DNA of 44,636 nt from Lentimicrobium sp. (GCA_024709105.1 JANJXJ010000056.1:1-44636), one strand, 5' to 3'. Shown: positions 7,183 to 16,040, counted from the first letter of the stretch. Translations and numbers: made by a program. The notes: generated by a model from the letters alone, not told the origin.

Positions 7183-8535
7183 TTATTTCAATGCCTCCAG
7201 AACGTCACGAAGAAGTAAATCAAAATTCATATCGTTCGTTTTCTTTGGAGAATACCCGAGTACAACAACAGCCAGATCCTCATCGGGCAGCATAAAAATC
7301 CGCTGCCCGTTGTGGCCCCGGCACATAAACATATTTGCCGGCGCCGAAGGCAGCGACTGATCTGCATTCAACCAAAATGATGCCCCGTAAGCGCCTTTGC
7401 TGTCGGGCACTTCAGTTACTGTATAATCCACCCAGCCTTCAGGCAGTATTTGTTCACCGGCAAATTTACCATCCCTCAAATACAACAGAGCAAAACGGGC
7501 ATAATCACGTGTGGTGGCATAAATATATGACGAACCTACCTGTGTTCCGGAAGCATCAACCTCAAAAACGGCTGAACTCATTCCCAGTTTATTAAATAGC
7601 TCATCATATGCAAAACGGTAATAAATATCGTCTCCATCCAGGGTAGTGCGCATGATTTTGTTAATGATATTGGTTGACCCTGAGGAATAATACCACTTCT
7701 CCCCTACCGGATCCTGCAAAGACATGGATGCAGCAAAACCACCGAAGTCTGACTCTCGGTGCAGCATCAGGGTAACGTCTGACCTGTTTCCATAATCTTC
7801 GTTCCAGGCCAATCCGCTTTGCATACGCAATAAATCGTTAATGGTTATACTGCTGCGGTCGTCATTTTGCCATTCAGGCAGGTTTGCCGGAGCATCAATA
7901 TCCCACAATCCTTTCTTTACCATAATACCTGAAAGTGCATTGGTAAAACTTTTTGCCATTGACCAGGACAATAAACGGGTTTTATCGTTTATTCCCGGTT
8001 TGTAAGCTTCAATGACAGGAACACCTTTATACATGACCAGAAACGAAAACGCATGTCCCCCATAAGCATCCTTGCCTATGATTTTATCGGCAACCGCTTC
8101 AAGTTTTGTGCGATCCGGGAGCAGCAGGGTATCCGGCAACATATTTCCCAAAGGCCAGGGAATGGTATCCAGCCAAGAATTATCAGTAAAACCGACTCCT
8201 GATTTTTGGTTCATCAGATCTTCAACAGATTGGTTACGCACCAACGTGCACCCGAAACCATGCCTGTATACAGCAACCGATTTTCCCCACAAAAATTTAC
8301 TGGTGACCGTTTTATTCTCAAAATCAACCGTATTCTTTGTGTATTTGATAAAAGAAAAATTAATATCCAGCTTTTCAACCTCGCTTTGTGTTCTGCCTGA
8401 AATAAAAACAGCAGAAGCGAGATTCTTGGCCGCATAGCCAGTGATGATGGGAAGCAGTGAATTCAGGTAAATACCTGCCCCGGCTAATGCTGTAACCAGC
8501 AGTATCAGGACACCATAAATAATTTTTCTTTTCAT
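7183..8535 (-). CDS. Membrane-anchored serine hydrolase, beta-lactamase/class C family
   Basis: A 450-residue protein with one N-terminal membrane helix or uncleaved signal (about 5-27), followed by a spacer and a serine beta-lactamase-like domain (about 145-450). The nucleophile motif SxxK is S192-M-A-K195, the tyrosine motif is Y283-S-S, and GHNGQ with H409 near the C-terminus occupies the KTG/HxG position. Members act as peptidases, esterases or beta-lactam-interacting enzymes in the periplasm, and the substrate cannot be read from sequence. It stands alone. A -7 element (CAAAAGTA on the plus strand, 8631-8638) lies about 95 bp upstream. Confidence 0.87.
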   Translation of the reverse strand: MKRKIIYGVLILLVTALAGAGIYLNSLLPIITGYAAKNLASAVFISGRTQSEVEKLDINFSFIKYTKNTVDFENKTVTSKFLWGKSVAVYRHGFGCTLVRNQSVEDLMNQKSGVGFTDNSWLDTIPWPLGNMLPDTLLLPDRTKLEAVADKIIGKDAYGGHAFSFLVMYKGVPVIEAYKPGINDKTRLLSWSMAKSFTNALSGIMVKKGLWDIDAPANLPEWQNDDRSSITINDLLRMQSGLAWNEDYGNRSDVTLMLHRESDFGGFAASMSLQDPVGEKWYYSSGSTNIINKIMRTTLDGDDIYYRFAYDELFNKLGMSSAVFEVDASGTQVGSSYIYATTRDYARFALLYLRDGKFAGEQILPEGWVDYTVTEVPDSKGAYGASFWLNADQSLPSAPANMFMCRGHNGQRIFMLPDEDLAVVVLGYSPKKTNDMNFDLLLRDVLEALK

Positions 8536-8630
8536 CCGGGATTGTTTTTTTGTTTAGAAAACCAGCCAATAAATGGCAAAAAAGCCACTTTCAATGCAGA
8601 AATCAAAAAGCACACGCTCCAGCATTTACA

Positions 8631-8638
8631 CAAAAGTA
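8631..8638 (-). promoter_or_regulatory. -7 promoter element for the serine hydrolase
   Basis: Read leftward TACTTTTG, a full TAnnTTTG match, about 95 bp before the hydrolase ATG. The remaining leader is AT-rich with no further structure seen. Confidence 0.45.
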
Positions 8639-8708
8639 ACAAAAACAACTTCAAACAAAAAATACCTGAAAGAAAATCAGATTCTCATTTATAAGTGTTG
8701 TTTACTTT

Positions 8709-9278
8709 TTATTTACTCAACTTAACAGAAATCCCCAACTTGAAATTTAATTCATTAACGTTGCTGTTAATGAGATTGTAATCCATCATTGCATTCAGGC
8801 CGACCTTGTCATTTAACCAATATGTAGCACCTATTGCAGGCTTTAGAAGAAAATCGTAATCATCATATGGGTTATTGGGGACACCATCATAAAAATTTTT
8901 AGTTCTGTAATACAGCAATCCTGTGTTAAGTTGAACAAAAGGCATAAGTTGTTTAGAACCAAAATATTTCCTCAGAACAACACCGGTCTCCAGCTGGGAT
9001 GTAATATTTTTTGAGGCCAGATCAGAGGACGAATTATTCGACATTTTATATTGTGAATGCTCAAAATCAATTACATACCCAATACCGAGATTATTCCCAA
9101 CAAAATAAAGTCCATGATTTTCTACATTAAACCCAAGTCCTTTGTACGATCCGCTTTTCGTAGCCTGAAATTTCAAATTACCCTGAATACCAGCAACAAA
9201 ATCGCCTTTTATCAGCTGAGCAGATGTTTCTGATGTAATAAACAAGCCAAGAATGGCACATAATAAAAGATTTTTCAT
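8709..9278 (-). CDS. Outer-membrane beta-barrel protein, porin-like family
   Basis: A 189-residue protein with a clear signal peptide (MKNLLLCAILGLFITSETSA) and repeated amphipathic strands rich in G, Y, N and F, such as GLGFNVENHGLYFVGNNLGIGYV. This is the pattern of the small OmpA/OmpW-sized 8-stranded barrels annotated in Bacteroidota as outer-membrane beta-barrel proteins. It lacks a terminal Phe (ends KLGISVKLSK). No peptidoglycan-binding domain is attached. The role is unknown, and its own promoter suggests a single-gene unit. Confidence 0.75.
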   Translation of the reverse strand: MKNLLLCAILGLFITSETSAQLIKGDFVAGIQGNLKFQATKSGSYKGLGFNVENHGLYFVGNNLGIGYVIDFEHSQYKMSNNSSSDLASKNITSQLETGVVLRKYFGSKQLMPFVQLNTGLLYYRTKNFYDGVPNNPYDDYDFLLKPAIGATYWLNDKVGLNAMMDYNLINSNVNELNFKLGISVKLSK

Positions 9279-9303
9279 AAATGTGGTTTTTAGTTTTGTT
9301 ATG

Positions 9304-9311
9304 CAAAAATA
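9304..9311 (-). promoter_or_regulatory. -7 promoter element for the beta-barrel protein
   Basis: TATTTTTG on the minus strand, a full consensus match, 26 bp before the ATG at 9278. Confidence 0.55.
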
Positions 9312-9430
9312 ATAGCACTTTATCGCCTTCAGTTGTTAATGAAATACAATTAACCCCAATATATGTTAATTAACCAATTTTAATCCAAAAGAATTAGCTT
9401 TGAGAAAATGGGTTACAAATCAGGCAAATG

Positions 9431-9850
9431 CTACTTTTTGCTAACCTTTGATACTAACAGAAACCCTAGCCATGCCATGGGGAGATATGCTAAACCAAGA
9501 TCAGCGATTGTAAACCAGACAGGAGAAGGCAGCATAAAGACTGACATAATCCCACCCGCAAGAAACATAACACCAATAACCTGAGCAAAGATAAATTTAT
9601 GGTTGACGGCTATAAGAGCAGCTAAAAATGCTCCGATTAAAGTTCCGATTGCATGAGCCAGGAAAGGCATGATAAAGTGTTCCGGACCAAACAGATGCAT
9701 TGAGGTTTTCAAACTTTCTGCACTTGAAAGGTCAACGCCGTCCGGCGGCGGGATAACTGAACCACTTATCATTATAATGCTCATGTTGACGAGGCTTCCT
9801 GCTGCAAATCCAAGTACAACGGCAAGTATGTTTCTTAAAACTGTTTTCAT
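9431..9850 (-). CDS. Small integral membrane protein of unknown function
   Basis: About 139 residues with roughly four membrane helices: MKTVLRNILAVVLGFAAGS, then a segment after the periplasmic PPPDGVD loop, then two more near the C-terminus. The frame is open further upstream to 9943. I chose the ATG at 9848-9850 because a perfect -7 element lies at 9880-9887, inside that extension, which makes the longer form unlikely. Proteins of this layout are common hypotheticals in Bacteroidota. I do not recognise a characterised family. Confidence 0.65.
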   Translation of the reverse strand: MKTVLRNILAVVLGFAAGSLVNMSIIMISGSVIPPPDGVDLSSAESLKTSMHLFGPEHFIMPFLAHAIGTLIGAFLAALIAVNHKFIFAQVIGVMFLAGGIMSVFMLPSPVWFTIADLGLAYLPMAWLGFLLVSKVSKK

Positions 9851-9879
9851 TTCCAGCTTATTCAAAATCAAAGAATGCA

Positions 9880-9887
9880 CAAATATA
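9880..9887 (-). promoter_or_regulatory. -7 promoter element for the small membrane protein
   Basis: TATATTTG on the minus strand. It lies 30 bp before the chosen ATG and decides that start against the longer frame. Confidence 0.55.
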
Positions 9888-9965
9888 ACAATAACAATTT
9901 GAAATAAACTATTGCTGAAATGATTCTGATATAAGAACTTCATTTGAGGAGTTGCCCAAAATCAT

Positions 9966-9973
9966 TACCTTTG
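9966..9973 (+). promoter_or_regulatory. -7 promoter element for smpB
   Basis: TACCTTTG, a full consensus match, ending 18 bp before the smpB ATG, so the leader would be only about 12 nt. Confidence 0.6.
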
Positions 9974-9991
9974 CACTCCTTTTAAACAAGC

Positions 9992-10438
9992 ATGTCGAAC
10001 ATAAGCATCAAAAACAAGCGGGCAGGTTTTGAATACTTCCTCACCGAAGAATTCACAGCAGGGATTGTTCTTACCGGAACCGAAATAAAATCGGTACGAG
10101 AAGGTAAAGCCAATCTCACCGACTCATATTGTGCATTTGAAGGTGATGAGCTTTATGTGAAGAATATGCACATCAGCGAGTACAAGTACGGCACTTATTC
10201 CAACCATGACCCTAAACGAGACCGCAAACTTTTACTCAACCGGCGTGAATTAAGAAAGATTATTGCAAAAACCCGTGAAAAAGGGCTGACCATAGTGCCA
10301 ACACTTCTGTTTATCAACGACAAAGGTCTTGCCAAATTGAATATTGCCATTGCAAAAGGCAAAAAGTTGTACGACAAACGCGAGTCACTCAAAACCAAGG
10401 ACACCAAACGCGAAATAGAAAGGCATAAAGATTATTAG
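9992..10438 (+). CDS. smpB: SsrA-binding protein SmpB
   Basis: This small basic protein binds tmRNA and brings it to stalled ribosomes for trans-translation. The 148-residue sequence carries the family hallmarks: [16 protein letters not shown] at the N-terminus, the [19 protein letters not shown] block, the [12 protein letters not shown] segment, and the Lys/Arg-rich C-terminal tail ([22 protein letters not shown]) that enters the empty decoding channel. Length is normal. It is monocistronic with a short leader. The tmRNA gene itself is not in the window. Confidence 0.97.
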   Translation: MSNISIKNKRAGFEYFLTEEFTAGIVLTGTEIKSVREGKANLTDSYCAFEGDELYVKNMHISEYKYGTYSNHDPKRDRKLLLNRRELRKIIAKTREKGLTIVPTLLFINDKGLAKLNIAIAKGKKLYDKRESLKTKDTKREIERHKDY

Positions 10439-10524
10439 AAACCAGCCGCATCAGAATGCCAGATGCATAACCCCTCAACGCTGTTTACAATTACAAAAAA
10501 TCATCATCATTACGTTTCTTTCCC

Positions 10525-10555
10525 TTGCCTTGTGAATATATAATCGCTATCTTTG
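10525..10555 (+). promoter_or_regulatory. Promoter (-33 TTG, -7 TATCTTTG) for the thioredoxin-yhdH operon
   Basis: TTG at 10525-10527, a 20-bp spacer, and TATCTTTG at 10548-10555 fit the Bacteroidota promoter pattern. The predicted start near 10562 lies downstream of a TTG that opens the frame at 10553. Translation therefore must begin at the ATG at 10580. Confidence 0.65.
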
Positions 10556-10579
10556 AGCAACATTATTTGTAAGCTCAAT

Positions 10580-11140
10580 ATGAAAAAATCACTATTACTG
10601 GCAGTCTTATTCCTGGCTGTAACCAACTTTATTTCCCTTTCACTCAAAGGGCAGACCACTGCTGCAACTTCCAAAAAAACCGATGGTATAAGATGGATAA
10701 GCTTTGAAGAAGCCATAGCCCTGAACAAAAAAAAGCCAAAAATGATTTTTATTGACTTTTATACCGACTGGTGTGGCTGGTGTAAAAAAATGGATGCAGA
10801 AACTTTTGCGGACAAAGAAATCATTTCATACATCAATAAAAAATATTACGCAGTAAAATTTAATGCCGAGCAAACTGAACCAGTTATCTTTAAGGACCAG
10901 GAATTTGTCAACCCAAACCCGGGCAAAGCCAGGTCAACCCACAAGCTTACATTGGCTCTTTTAAAAAATGAAAAGCTTTACCCGTCCTATGTAATCCTCG
11001 ACAAAAACAGTGACTGGACATATAAGCTCAAAGGTTACAAATCTGCCACTGATTTGCTGCCTATTCTCCGTTATTATGGAGATGAAGAATACAAAACATT
11101 AACCTGGGGTGAGTATCTTCAAAAGAAACAGCAACCATGA
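10580..11140 (+). CDS. Exported thioredoxin-fold protein with CGWC motif
   Basis: A 186-residue protein with a signal peptide (MKKSLLLAVLFLAVTNFISL) and a thioredoxin-like domain. The active site is C65-G-W-C68 in the context FYTDWCGWCKKM. The later YPSYVILD stretch supplies the cis-proline. It should act as a periplasmic thiol-disulfide enzyme or electron donor. The CGWC variant is the DUF255/thioredoxin_7-like form often seen in Bacteroidota; the exact partner is unknown. The stop codon overlaps the next gene's ATG (ATGA), so the two are translationally coupled. The start is set by the promoter at 10525. Confidence 0.85.
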   Translation: MKKSLLLAVLFLAVTNFISLSLKGQTTAATSKKTDGIRWISFEEAIALNKKKPKMIFIDFYTDWCGWCKKMDAETFADKEIISYINKKYYAVKFNAEQTEPVIFKDQEFVNPNPGKARSTHKLTLALLKNEKLYPSYVILDKNSDWTYKLKGYKSATDLLPILRYYGDEEYKTLTWGEYLQKKQQP

Positions 11141-12138
11141 TACCTGAAACATTTTCAGCTTTACGTGCCGAAGAGGACAGCTCAGGACGGGTAACACCAG
11201 CTGCAAAACAAGTCCCCTTGTCGGAATTGCCTGAAAATGAAATTCTTATCAAGGTCCATTATACTTCGCTCAATTACAAGGATGCTTTATCAGCTACCGG
11301 CCACCGGGGCATAACCCGCAGATACCCTCATACTCCGGGCATTGATTCATGCGGAACTGTGGTTTATTCGGCAAATCCGGCATTCAAAAAAGGGGACGAA
11401 GTGCTTGCCTGTGCCTACGACCTGGGCATGAATACTGCAGGTGGATTTGGGCAATATATTCGTGTTCCTTCTGAATGGGTTATGCCATTGCCTGAAGGAA
11501 TGAGTTTCAGGGAGAGTATGATGCTTGGGACAGCTGGATTTACGGCTGCTCTGGCGTTGCACCAAATGGAGGTAATGGGGCAAAATCCTGACCTGGGGCC
11601 GGTTTTAATTACCGGAGCTGGAGGAGGACTGGGAAGCCTGGCAGTGAATTTATTGTCACAGTCAGGATATAATGTCATTGCTGCTTCTGGCAAAACCGAT
11701 GAAGATGAGTATTTCAAGGCACTTGGCGCTCACAAAATAATTGACCGCAGCCAGGTTGATGACCAAAGTGGCAAACCACTATTAAGGCCTGCATTCGCCG
11801 GAGTAATTGACAGTGTTGGTGGAAATATTCTTTCAACCGCTATTAAATCATGCTTCAAGCATGGCAATGTTGCTGTGTGCGGAAATGCATTATCTCCAGA
11901 GTTCAATATCAGTGTTTTCCCTTTTATCCTTAATGGAGTAAATTTACTGGGTATTGAATCAGCCACTTGTCCCATGCCCTTACGTAAATTGGTTTGGCAA
12001 AAACTTGCCGGAGAATGGAAACCCGGAAAACTAGAACTGATCAGCAAAGAAATTAACCTGAATGAACTTCCCGAATACATCCACCTGATTCTGAAAGGCA
12101 AAATCAGGGGAAGGGTATTTGTTAATATGGAAGACTGA
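11137..12138 (+). CDS. YhdH/AcuI-type NADPH-dependent quinone oxidoreductase family protein
   Basis: A zinc-free medium-chain dehydrogenase/reductase of 333 residues. It has the YhdH/AcuI signatures: TSLNYKDALSATG near residue 45, the PGIDSCGTV block, and the nucleotide-binding TGAGGGLGSLAVNLL (about 159-173). The C-terminal segment SATCPMPLR replaces the usual cofactor-binding loop. Characterised relatives reduce acrylyl-CoA to propionyl-CoA with NADPH, so acryloyl-CoA detoxification is plausible here. It overlaps the preceding thioredoxin-fold gene by 4 bp. Why a cytosolic reductase is coupled to an exported thioredoxin is not clear. Confidence 0.88.
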   Translation: MIPETFSALRAEEDSSGRVTPAAKQVPLSELPENEILIKVHYTSLNYKDALSATGHRGITRRYPHTPGIDSCGTVVYSANPAFKKGDEVLACAYDLGMNTAGGFGQYIRVPSEWVMPLPEGMSFRESMMLGTAGFTAALALHQMEVMGQNPDLGPVLITGAGGGLGSLAVNLLSQSGYNVIAASGKTDEDEYFKALGAHKIIDRSQVDDQSGKPLLRPAFAGVIDSVGGNILSTAIKSCFKHGNVAVCGNALSPEFNISVFPFILNGVNLLGIESATCPMPLRKLVWQKLAGEWKPGKLELISKEINLNELPEYIHLILKGKIRGRVFVNMED

Positions 12139-12170
12139 AGACCGAACTTACTGTTCTAAAAAATAAGGCC

Positions 12171-12656
12171 ATGAAAACTTTAAAAGCATTCACATTGCTG
12201 ATTGCCATTGTGCTATCGGCATGTACTCAGCAAGAGAAAAAAGTTTGTGACCCTTCAGCCGAAATGGCCGAAATCAAACTCACTCTTAAAAAGTACATCA
12301 TTGCCAACGAAGCCCGCAATATTTCACTTATCTCCGAATTGTGGGCCACAGACACTGCTGTGTTGAGCATCGGCACCGAGGAAAAAGACGTTTTACGGGG
12401 CTCCGAAGCCGTTATTGAAAAGTTTAAGGAGCAATTCAAATGGTTTGAAGACACCTACATCTCGGCCAGGGATATTGACATTTATGTACATCCCGCCTGC
12501 GAAACAGCCTGGTTCTCACAAGTATTGCAATACAATTATATTGAAGGCGAAAAAGCGCATGAACACAGCAACCTAAGATTTACCGGGTTTCTTGAAAAAA
12601 GAGACGGTAAATGGGTAATCATGCACACCCATCTTTCATCTCCTGAGAAAAGGTAA
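12171..12656 (+). CDS. NTF2/SnoaL-like lipoprotein
   Basis: A 161-residue protein with a canonical lipoprotein signal (MKTLKAFTLLIAIVLSAC, cleavage before C18). An NTF2-like/SnoaL_3 domain follows: a helix EIKLTLKKYIIANEARN, the segment LWATDTAVLSIGTEE, and the final strands LRFTGFLEKRDGKWVIMHTHLS. Such domains bind small ligands or act as accessory subunits. A catalytic residue is not evident. It follows the yhdH gene by 32 bp and may be cotranscribed. A terminator lies after it. Confidence 0.82.
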   Translation: MKTLKAFTLLIAIVLSACTQQEKKVCDPSAEMAEIKLTLKKYIIANEARNISLISELWATDTAVLSIGTEEKDVLRGSEAVIEKFKEQFKWFEDTYISARDIDIYVHPACETAWFSQVLQYNYIEGEKAHEHSNLRFTGFLEKRDGKWVIMHTHLSSPEKR

Positions 12657-12674
12657 TTTCAAAACAAGAAAAAT

Positions 12675-12700
12675 ACCGGCCAAAGGTTTGACCGGTTTTC
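12675..12700 (+). terminator. Probable terminator after the NTF2-like lipoprotein
   Basis: ACCGG-c-CAAA / TTTG-a-CCGGT hairpin with one C-A mismatch and a 2-nt loop, followed by TTTTC. It sits between convergent genes and may serve either strand. Confidence 0.6.
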
Positions 12701-12730
12701 AATTTGAAACAGCAGAAATACTGATTTAAA

Positions 12731-13102
12731 TCAGTGTTTGTGCCCACTGTGGTCGTGTTGCTGGTCTTCCGGTTTTTTACAGCAGTCAGGAAGATTGTTA
12801 TAGGCCTCTTTATTGGCAGGTACATCATCGGCATCATAACCAACATCCGAAATGGCCTTTCTTATTTTTTCCGGCGTGGTTTTGCCTGATTTATAGACTA
12901 CCTTAACAATATCGGTTTCAAGGTCGAGTTCAGCTTCAACAATCCCTTTTTCAAATGCAAGCGCTTTTTCAATGGTTTCTTTACACATGCTGCATTGTGA
13001 TGAAACCTTAATGCTAAGTTCTTCTTTAGTTGCTTTTTGAGCATTCACATCAGCGAATGCCATAATTGCAAAAAGTGTGATGAAAATTTTGAGTGTTTTC
13101 AT
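12731..13102 (-). CDS. Exported heavy-metal-associated (HMA) domain protein
   Basis: A 123-residue protein with a signal peptide (MKTLKIFITLFAIMAFADVNA) and one ferredoxin-like HMA domain. The metal-binding site is C37-S-M-C40 (SSQCSMCKETIEKAL). The C-terminal tail adds a CC pair and a His-rich end (QQHDHSGHKH). It should bind Cu(I) or a similar soft metal in the periplasm. It is the third gene of a leftward operon (HYC_CC_PP protein, TonB receptor, HMA), 21 bp after the receptor, which supports joint metal handling. The metal is not proven. Confidence 0.87.
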   Translation of the reverse strand: MKTLKIFITLFAIMAFADVNAQKATKEELSIKVSSQCSMCKETIEKALAFEKGIVEAELDLETDIVKVVYKSGKTTPEKIRKAISDVGYDADDVPANKEAYNNLPDCCKKPEDQQHDHSGHKH

Positions 13103-13123
13103 TTTCTTTGTTTCGTTTGATTA

Positions 13124-15355
13124 TTATTTAATTGAATACCTGATTCCGGCATAGAAGAGTCTTCCCATCAACGGGCCCCAGATCATACCGGCATCAAAAC
13201 CAGTTTCAAAAGGACTTTCGGGCTGTAAAACCGGATGATGCTGCATGAAATTTGTCAGATTTTCCACACCCAGATACGCATCCCATTTCTTAAACTTCCT
13301 GGTAATCTGTGAATGTATGGTGAAATATCCCGGAGAATACTCACCATAGCCGGCATGTTCAAGATGTGGCACACCCAATGGAAGCCTTGCCCGGCCGTTG
13401 TATTGCGAGGTGAAGTCAAATTTCCACTTCTCGAACCTTGTAGCATACGACATGGTAAACAAACCTTTATGCCGGCTAACCAAAGGCCGTTCACGCAATT
13501 CCCCGGCAGTTGTTACCCTTACATCATTGAGCCTGTATGCTGCAGTAATATCAAATCCCTCAAATACACCCATGTCAGCATTTATCTGAAAACTATTGGA
13601 ATACGATTTCCCGTTAAGGTTGTAGATGAGAATTCTGTCGTAACCCTGATCAAGGTCAATGATCAGTTGATTCTGGAAATCTGTCCTGTAATAATCAGCA
13701 GAAAGTACAAGATTTCTTTTTTCACTCAATGCAATCGTCTGTGTCAGGTTAACACCGAGATTCCAGGCTTCTTCCATTTTAAAGTCTTCAACAAAAACCA
13801 ATTGTCTGGCACTCACAAGCATTCCTGAATTTTCGGCAAGCACCGAAGCGCTGCGGTAACCTTTACCAGCCGATCCGCGCAGCACAGTATTTTCAAACAG
13901 ATTTACCTTAAAATGAAATCGGGGAGTAACAAAAGTTCCAAATTTATTGTGGTGATCCATCCTGATTCCGGCAATGATATTGAGTTTTTCTCCGGGCGAA
14001 TAAGTATACTGCGCGAAAACACCTGGCACAGATTCTATTCTGTCGAACGTAGTATCAGCAAATGATTCCCGATAATCATCGTACATAAAACTGACACCTG
14101 CATTATAAATATGGTTTTCATTTCCGATTTGTGACTGAAAGATGGCATTCCCATAAAATCCCAACTGCCGCGCATTGTATTCATTACGGCCGAACACCGA
14201 TTCCTGTTCATGATATAAACCGCTGAATATCAATCCAAGGCTTGTATTTGGAATTGAATTAAAAACGAAACCTGTTTTATCGTAAAGTTGCGCTCTCCTG
14301 GTTTTGATATTTACCACATAATTACCATTATTTATGGCATCACTGCTGCTGAGTTTGGTCAATTGTCCGCTCTCGCGTTCATCTATCAGAAAATTAAACC
14401 CAAACTTCGACTCTGTAACTCCGTGCTTTTCGTAGCTCCAGCGATTGGAAATATTAAATTGCCTGGAAAGGGGCTGATCAAGAAATCCGTCCTTGTTCAT
14501 ATCAATTCGGCCGAGGTGAGTTGAAGCATGAGCAAGCACCAGGGTACTCAAAACATCATCTTTTAATACTTTGGATGCATGAGCATTGGCTTCGAGCCTT
14601 CCTTCATGGCTGGCATAAAGGTTCAGGAAAAATTTCTCGCTGTTCCACGGTTTTCTCAGCTCGGCATTAATTTGTCCGGTAGTTGACTCATATCCATTAA
14701 CTACAGATGAAGTACCTTTTGATATTTGAATAGACTCCATCCATGTGCCCGGTATATAGGTTAGTCCAAATGCTGAACCCAGCCCTCGGGTAAATGGAAT
14801 ATTTTCAACCATAAGCTGACTGTAAATACCCGCCAGCCCAAGCATCTGGATTTGTCTTGCACCGGTTACAGCATCAGAGTAGCCAACATCAACCGTTGCA
14901 TTGTTCTCAAAACTTTCCGACAAATTGCAGCAAGCAAGTTTTTGAAGTCCGGCTGTTGTAATAACCTCAGTTTTAATGGGTTTTAAGGTTGAAATAAAAC
15001 TTCCGGCCATTCTTTCCTTCACCTCAACCTGGCCAAGTTCAGAGCCTGGTTGCAGAACAATATCCACCGAATTCTGATTCTGACGCACAGAAATGGTATC
15101 GTTGATATAACCCACATAACTCACAACGAGCCTGTTTTCGCCACTTGATGAACGTTTTAACTCAAACCTCCCTGATTCATTGGCAACAGTACCTTCCTGA
15201 GTCCCCAGCCAATGAATGTTAGCAAATGGTAGCGGTATGAGTCTGCCTTCGGGACTTTTTTCGGAAACCTTTCCACTAACAGGTTTTTGCGCATATAGCC
15301 CTGTTATACTGTGGATAAAAATTCCACAAAGCAATAAAAAGTTTTTGTAATTCAT
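13124..15355 (-). CDS. TonB-dependent receptor of a metal-associated locus (CC motif in plug)
   Basis: A 743-residue receptor. The ATG at 15353-15355 gives a proper signal peptide (MNYKNFLLLCGIF... ending YAQ); the open frame extends to 15439 without one. A carboxypeptidase-regulatory-like domain (about 25-105) precedes the plug, which contains KLACCNLSESFE (C142, C143) and SDAVTGARQIQMLGLAG. The barrel ends FYAGIRYSIK. The CC pair in the plug is a recurring feature of Bacteroidota receptors encoded beside HMA proteins. Cargo is inferred to be a soft metal such as copper, from context only. It lacks the CxxxM motif of the receptor at 4924-7173, so it is a different subtype. Confidence 0.87.
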   Translation of the reverse strand: MNYKNFLLLCGIFIHSITGLYAQKPVSGKVSEKSPEGRLIPLPFANIHWLGTQEGTVANESGRFELKRSSSGENRLVVSYVGYINDTISVRQNQNSVDIVLQPGSELGQVEVKERMAGSFISTLKPIKTEVITTAGLQKLACCNLSESFENNATVDVGYSDAVTGARQIQMLGLAGIYSQLMVENIPFTRGLGSAFGLTYIPGTWMESIQISKGTSSVVNGYESTTGQINAELRKPWNSEKFFLNLYASHEGRLEANAHASKVLKDDVLSTLVLAHASTHLGRIDMNKDGFLDQPLSRQFNISNRWSYEKHGVTESKFGFNFLIDERESGQLTKLSSSDAINNGNYVVNIKTRRAQLYDKTGFVFNSIPNTSLGLIFSGLYHEQESVFGRNEYNARQLGFYGNAIFQSQIGNENHIYNAGVSFMYDDYRESFADTTFDRIESVPGVFAQYTYSPGEKLNIIAGIRMDHHNKFGTFVTPRFHFKVNLFENTVLRGSAGKGYRSASVLAENSGMLVSARQLVFVEDFKMEEAWNLGVNLTQTIALSEKRNLVLSADYYRTDFQNQLIIDLDQGYDRILIYNLNGKSYSNSFQINADMGVFEGFDITAAYRLNDVRVTTAGELRERPLVSRHKGLFTMSYATRFEKWKFDFTSQYNGRARLPLGVPHLEHAGYGEYSPGYFTIHSQITRKFKKWDAYLGVENLTNFMQHHPVLQPESPFETGFDAGMIWGPLMGRLFYAGIRYSIK

Positions 15356-15440
15356 ATTAAGAGAATGTTTAAGATTTGACAGTAGAAAAGCAGTACAGGG
15401 CTTCCGGAACACCGGCGCCCAGAGTAAGCTGAATGTCAAA

Positions 15441-15896
15441 TCATAAACGGAATGATGAAGTAATCAGAATAACTTCATCAATGGGAGGATCGGGAGAGTC
15501 ACATGCAATATTAGCTATTTCATCAGAAATCTCAGGCAACATGCTGAATAATTCCTGATCGAACTCCAGAACAGCAACCTGAGGTGTAAGATCCTTAAGA
15601 AAAGTAGAAAGATGCAAAAGGCTCAGCTTTACAAAAAGTTTTTCGTCCTTGCAGCAAGATTGCTTTTCGAGAAAAGTTTGATGAATCAAGCCCTCTCCAT
15701 GCGAAACAGCGAGGTCAGTTTTTCCAGGAATCATGCATGTTCCATGCGATATATTACAGCAGGAATTGGAACCATCAAGACTGATTTCGGTTGTATTCAT
15801 AGCATTACACTGGTGCAAAAACACCATCACCCCTGAAGCCGGAATGAGATAGGCAGCAAGGACAAGAAAAATTGCTATGGTTTTAACCTGTTTCAT
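15441..15896 (-). CDS. HYC_CC_PP-type small Cys-rich protein
   Basis: A 151-residue protein with an N-terminal hydrophobic segment (about 5-25). It then shows H28-Q-C30, a CC pair at 46-47, a second CC at 81-82 and a PP near the C-terminus (SPDPPID). These spaced landmarks match the HYC_CC_PP family named from Bacteroidota genomes, whose function is unknown. It is the first gene of the metal operon, and its -7 element lies only 11 bp before the ATG, so the transcript is nearly leaderless. The cysteines suggest metal sensing or binding outside the inner membrane (inference). Confidence 0.78.
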   Translation of the reverse strand: MKQVKTIAIFLVLAAYLIPASGVMVFLHQCNAMNTTEISLDGSNSCCNISHGTCMIPGKTDLAVSHGEGLIHQTFLEKQSCCKDEKLFVKLSLLHLSTFLKDLTPQVAVLEFDQELFSMLPEISDEIANIACDSPDPPIDEVILITSSFRL

Positions 15897-15906
15897 ATTT
15901 CAACTG

Positions 15907-15914
15907 CAAAAGTA
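15907..15914 (-). promoter_or_regulatory. -7 promoter element for the HYC_CC_PP-TonB-HMA operon
   Basis: TACTTTTG on the minus strand, a full TAnnTTTG match, 11 bp before the ATG. The region up to 16040 is AT-rich with no clear palindrome resembling that at 4315. Confidence 0.55.
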
Positions 15915-16040
15915 GGCATTATAAAAGCTCATATCCAGAAATTAAGAAAAATTTAACAAAATAATGATGATATTGATTTAAAGATAGTTACAATATAATA
16001 TTCTAAGATGCTGAATAAATATGACTACAAAAAACAGCAA

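Noticed and set aside
9851-9943. Longer N-terminus of the small membrane protein
   Set aside because: A perfect -7 element lies inside the extension, and the shorter form starts with a normal hydrophobic segment.
15356-15439. Longer N-terminus of the second metal TonB receptor
   Set aside because: Without it the protein starts with a standard signal peptide; the extension has no signal features.
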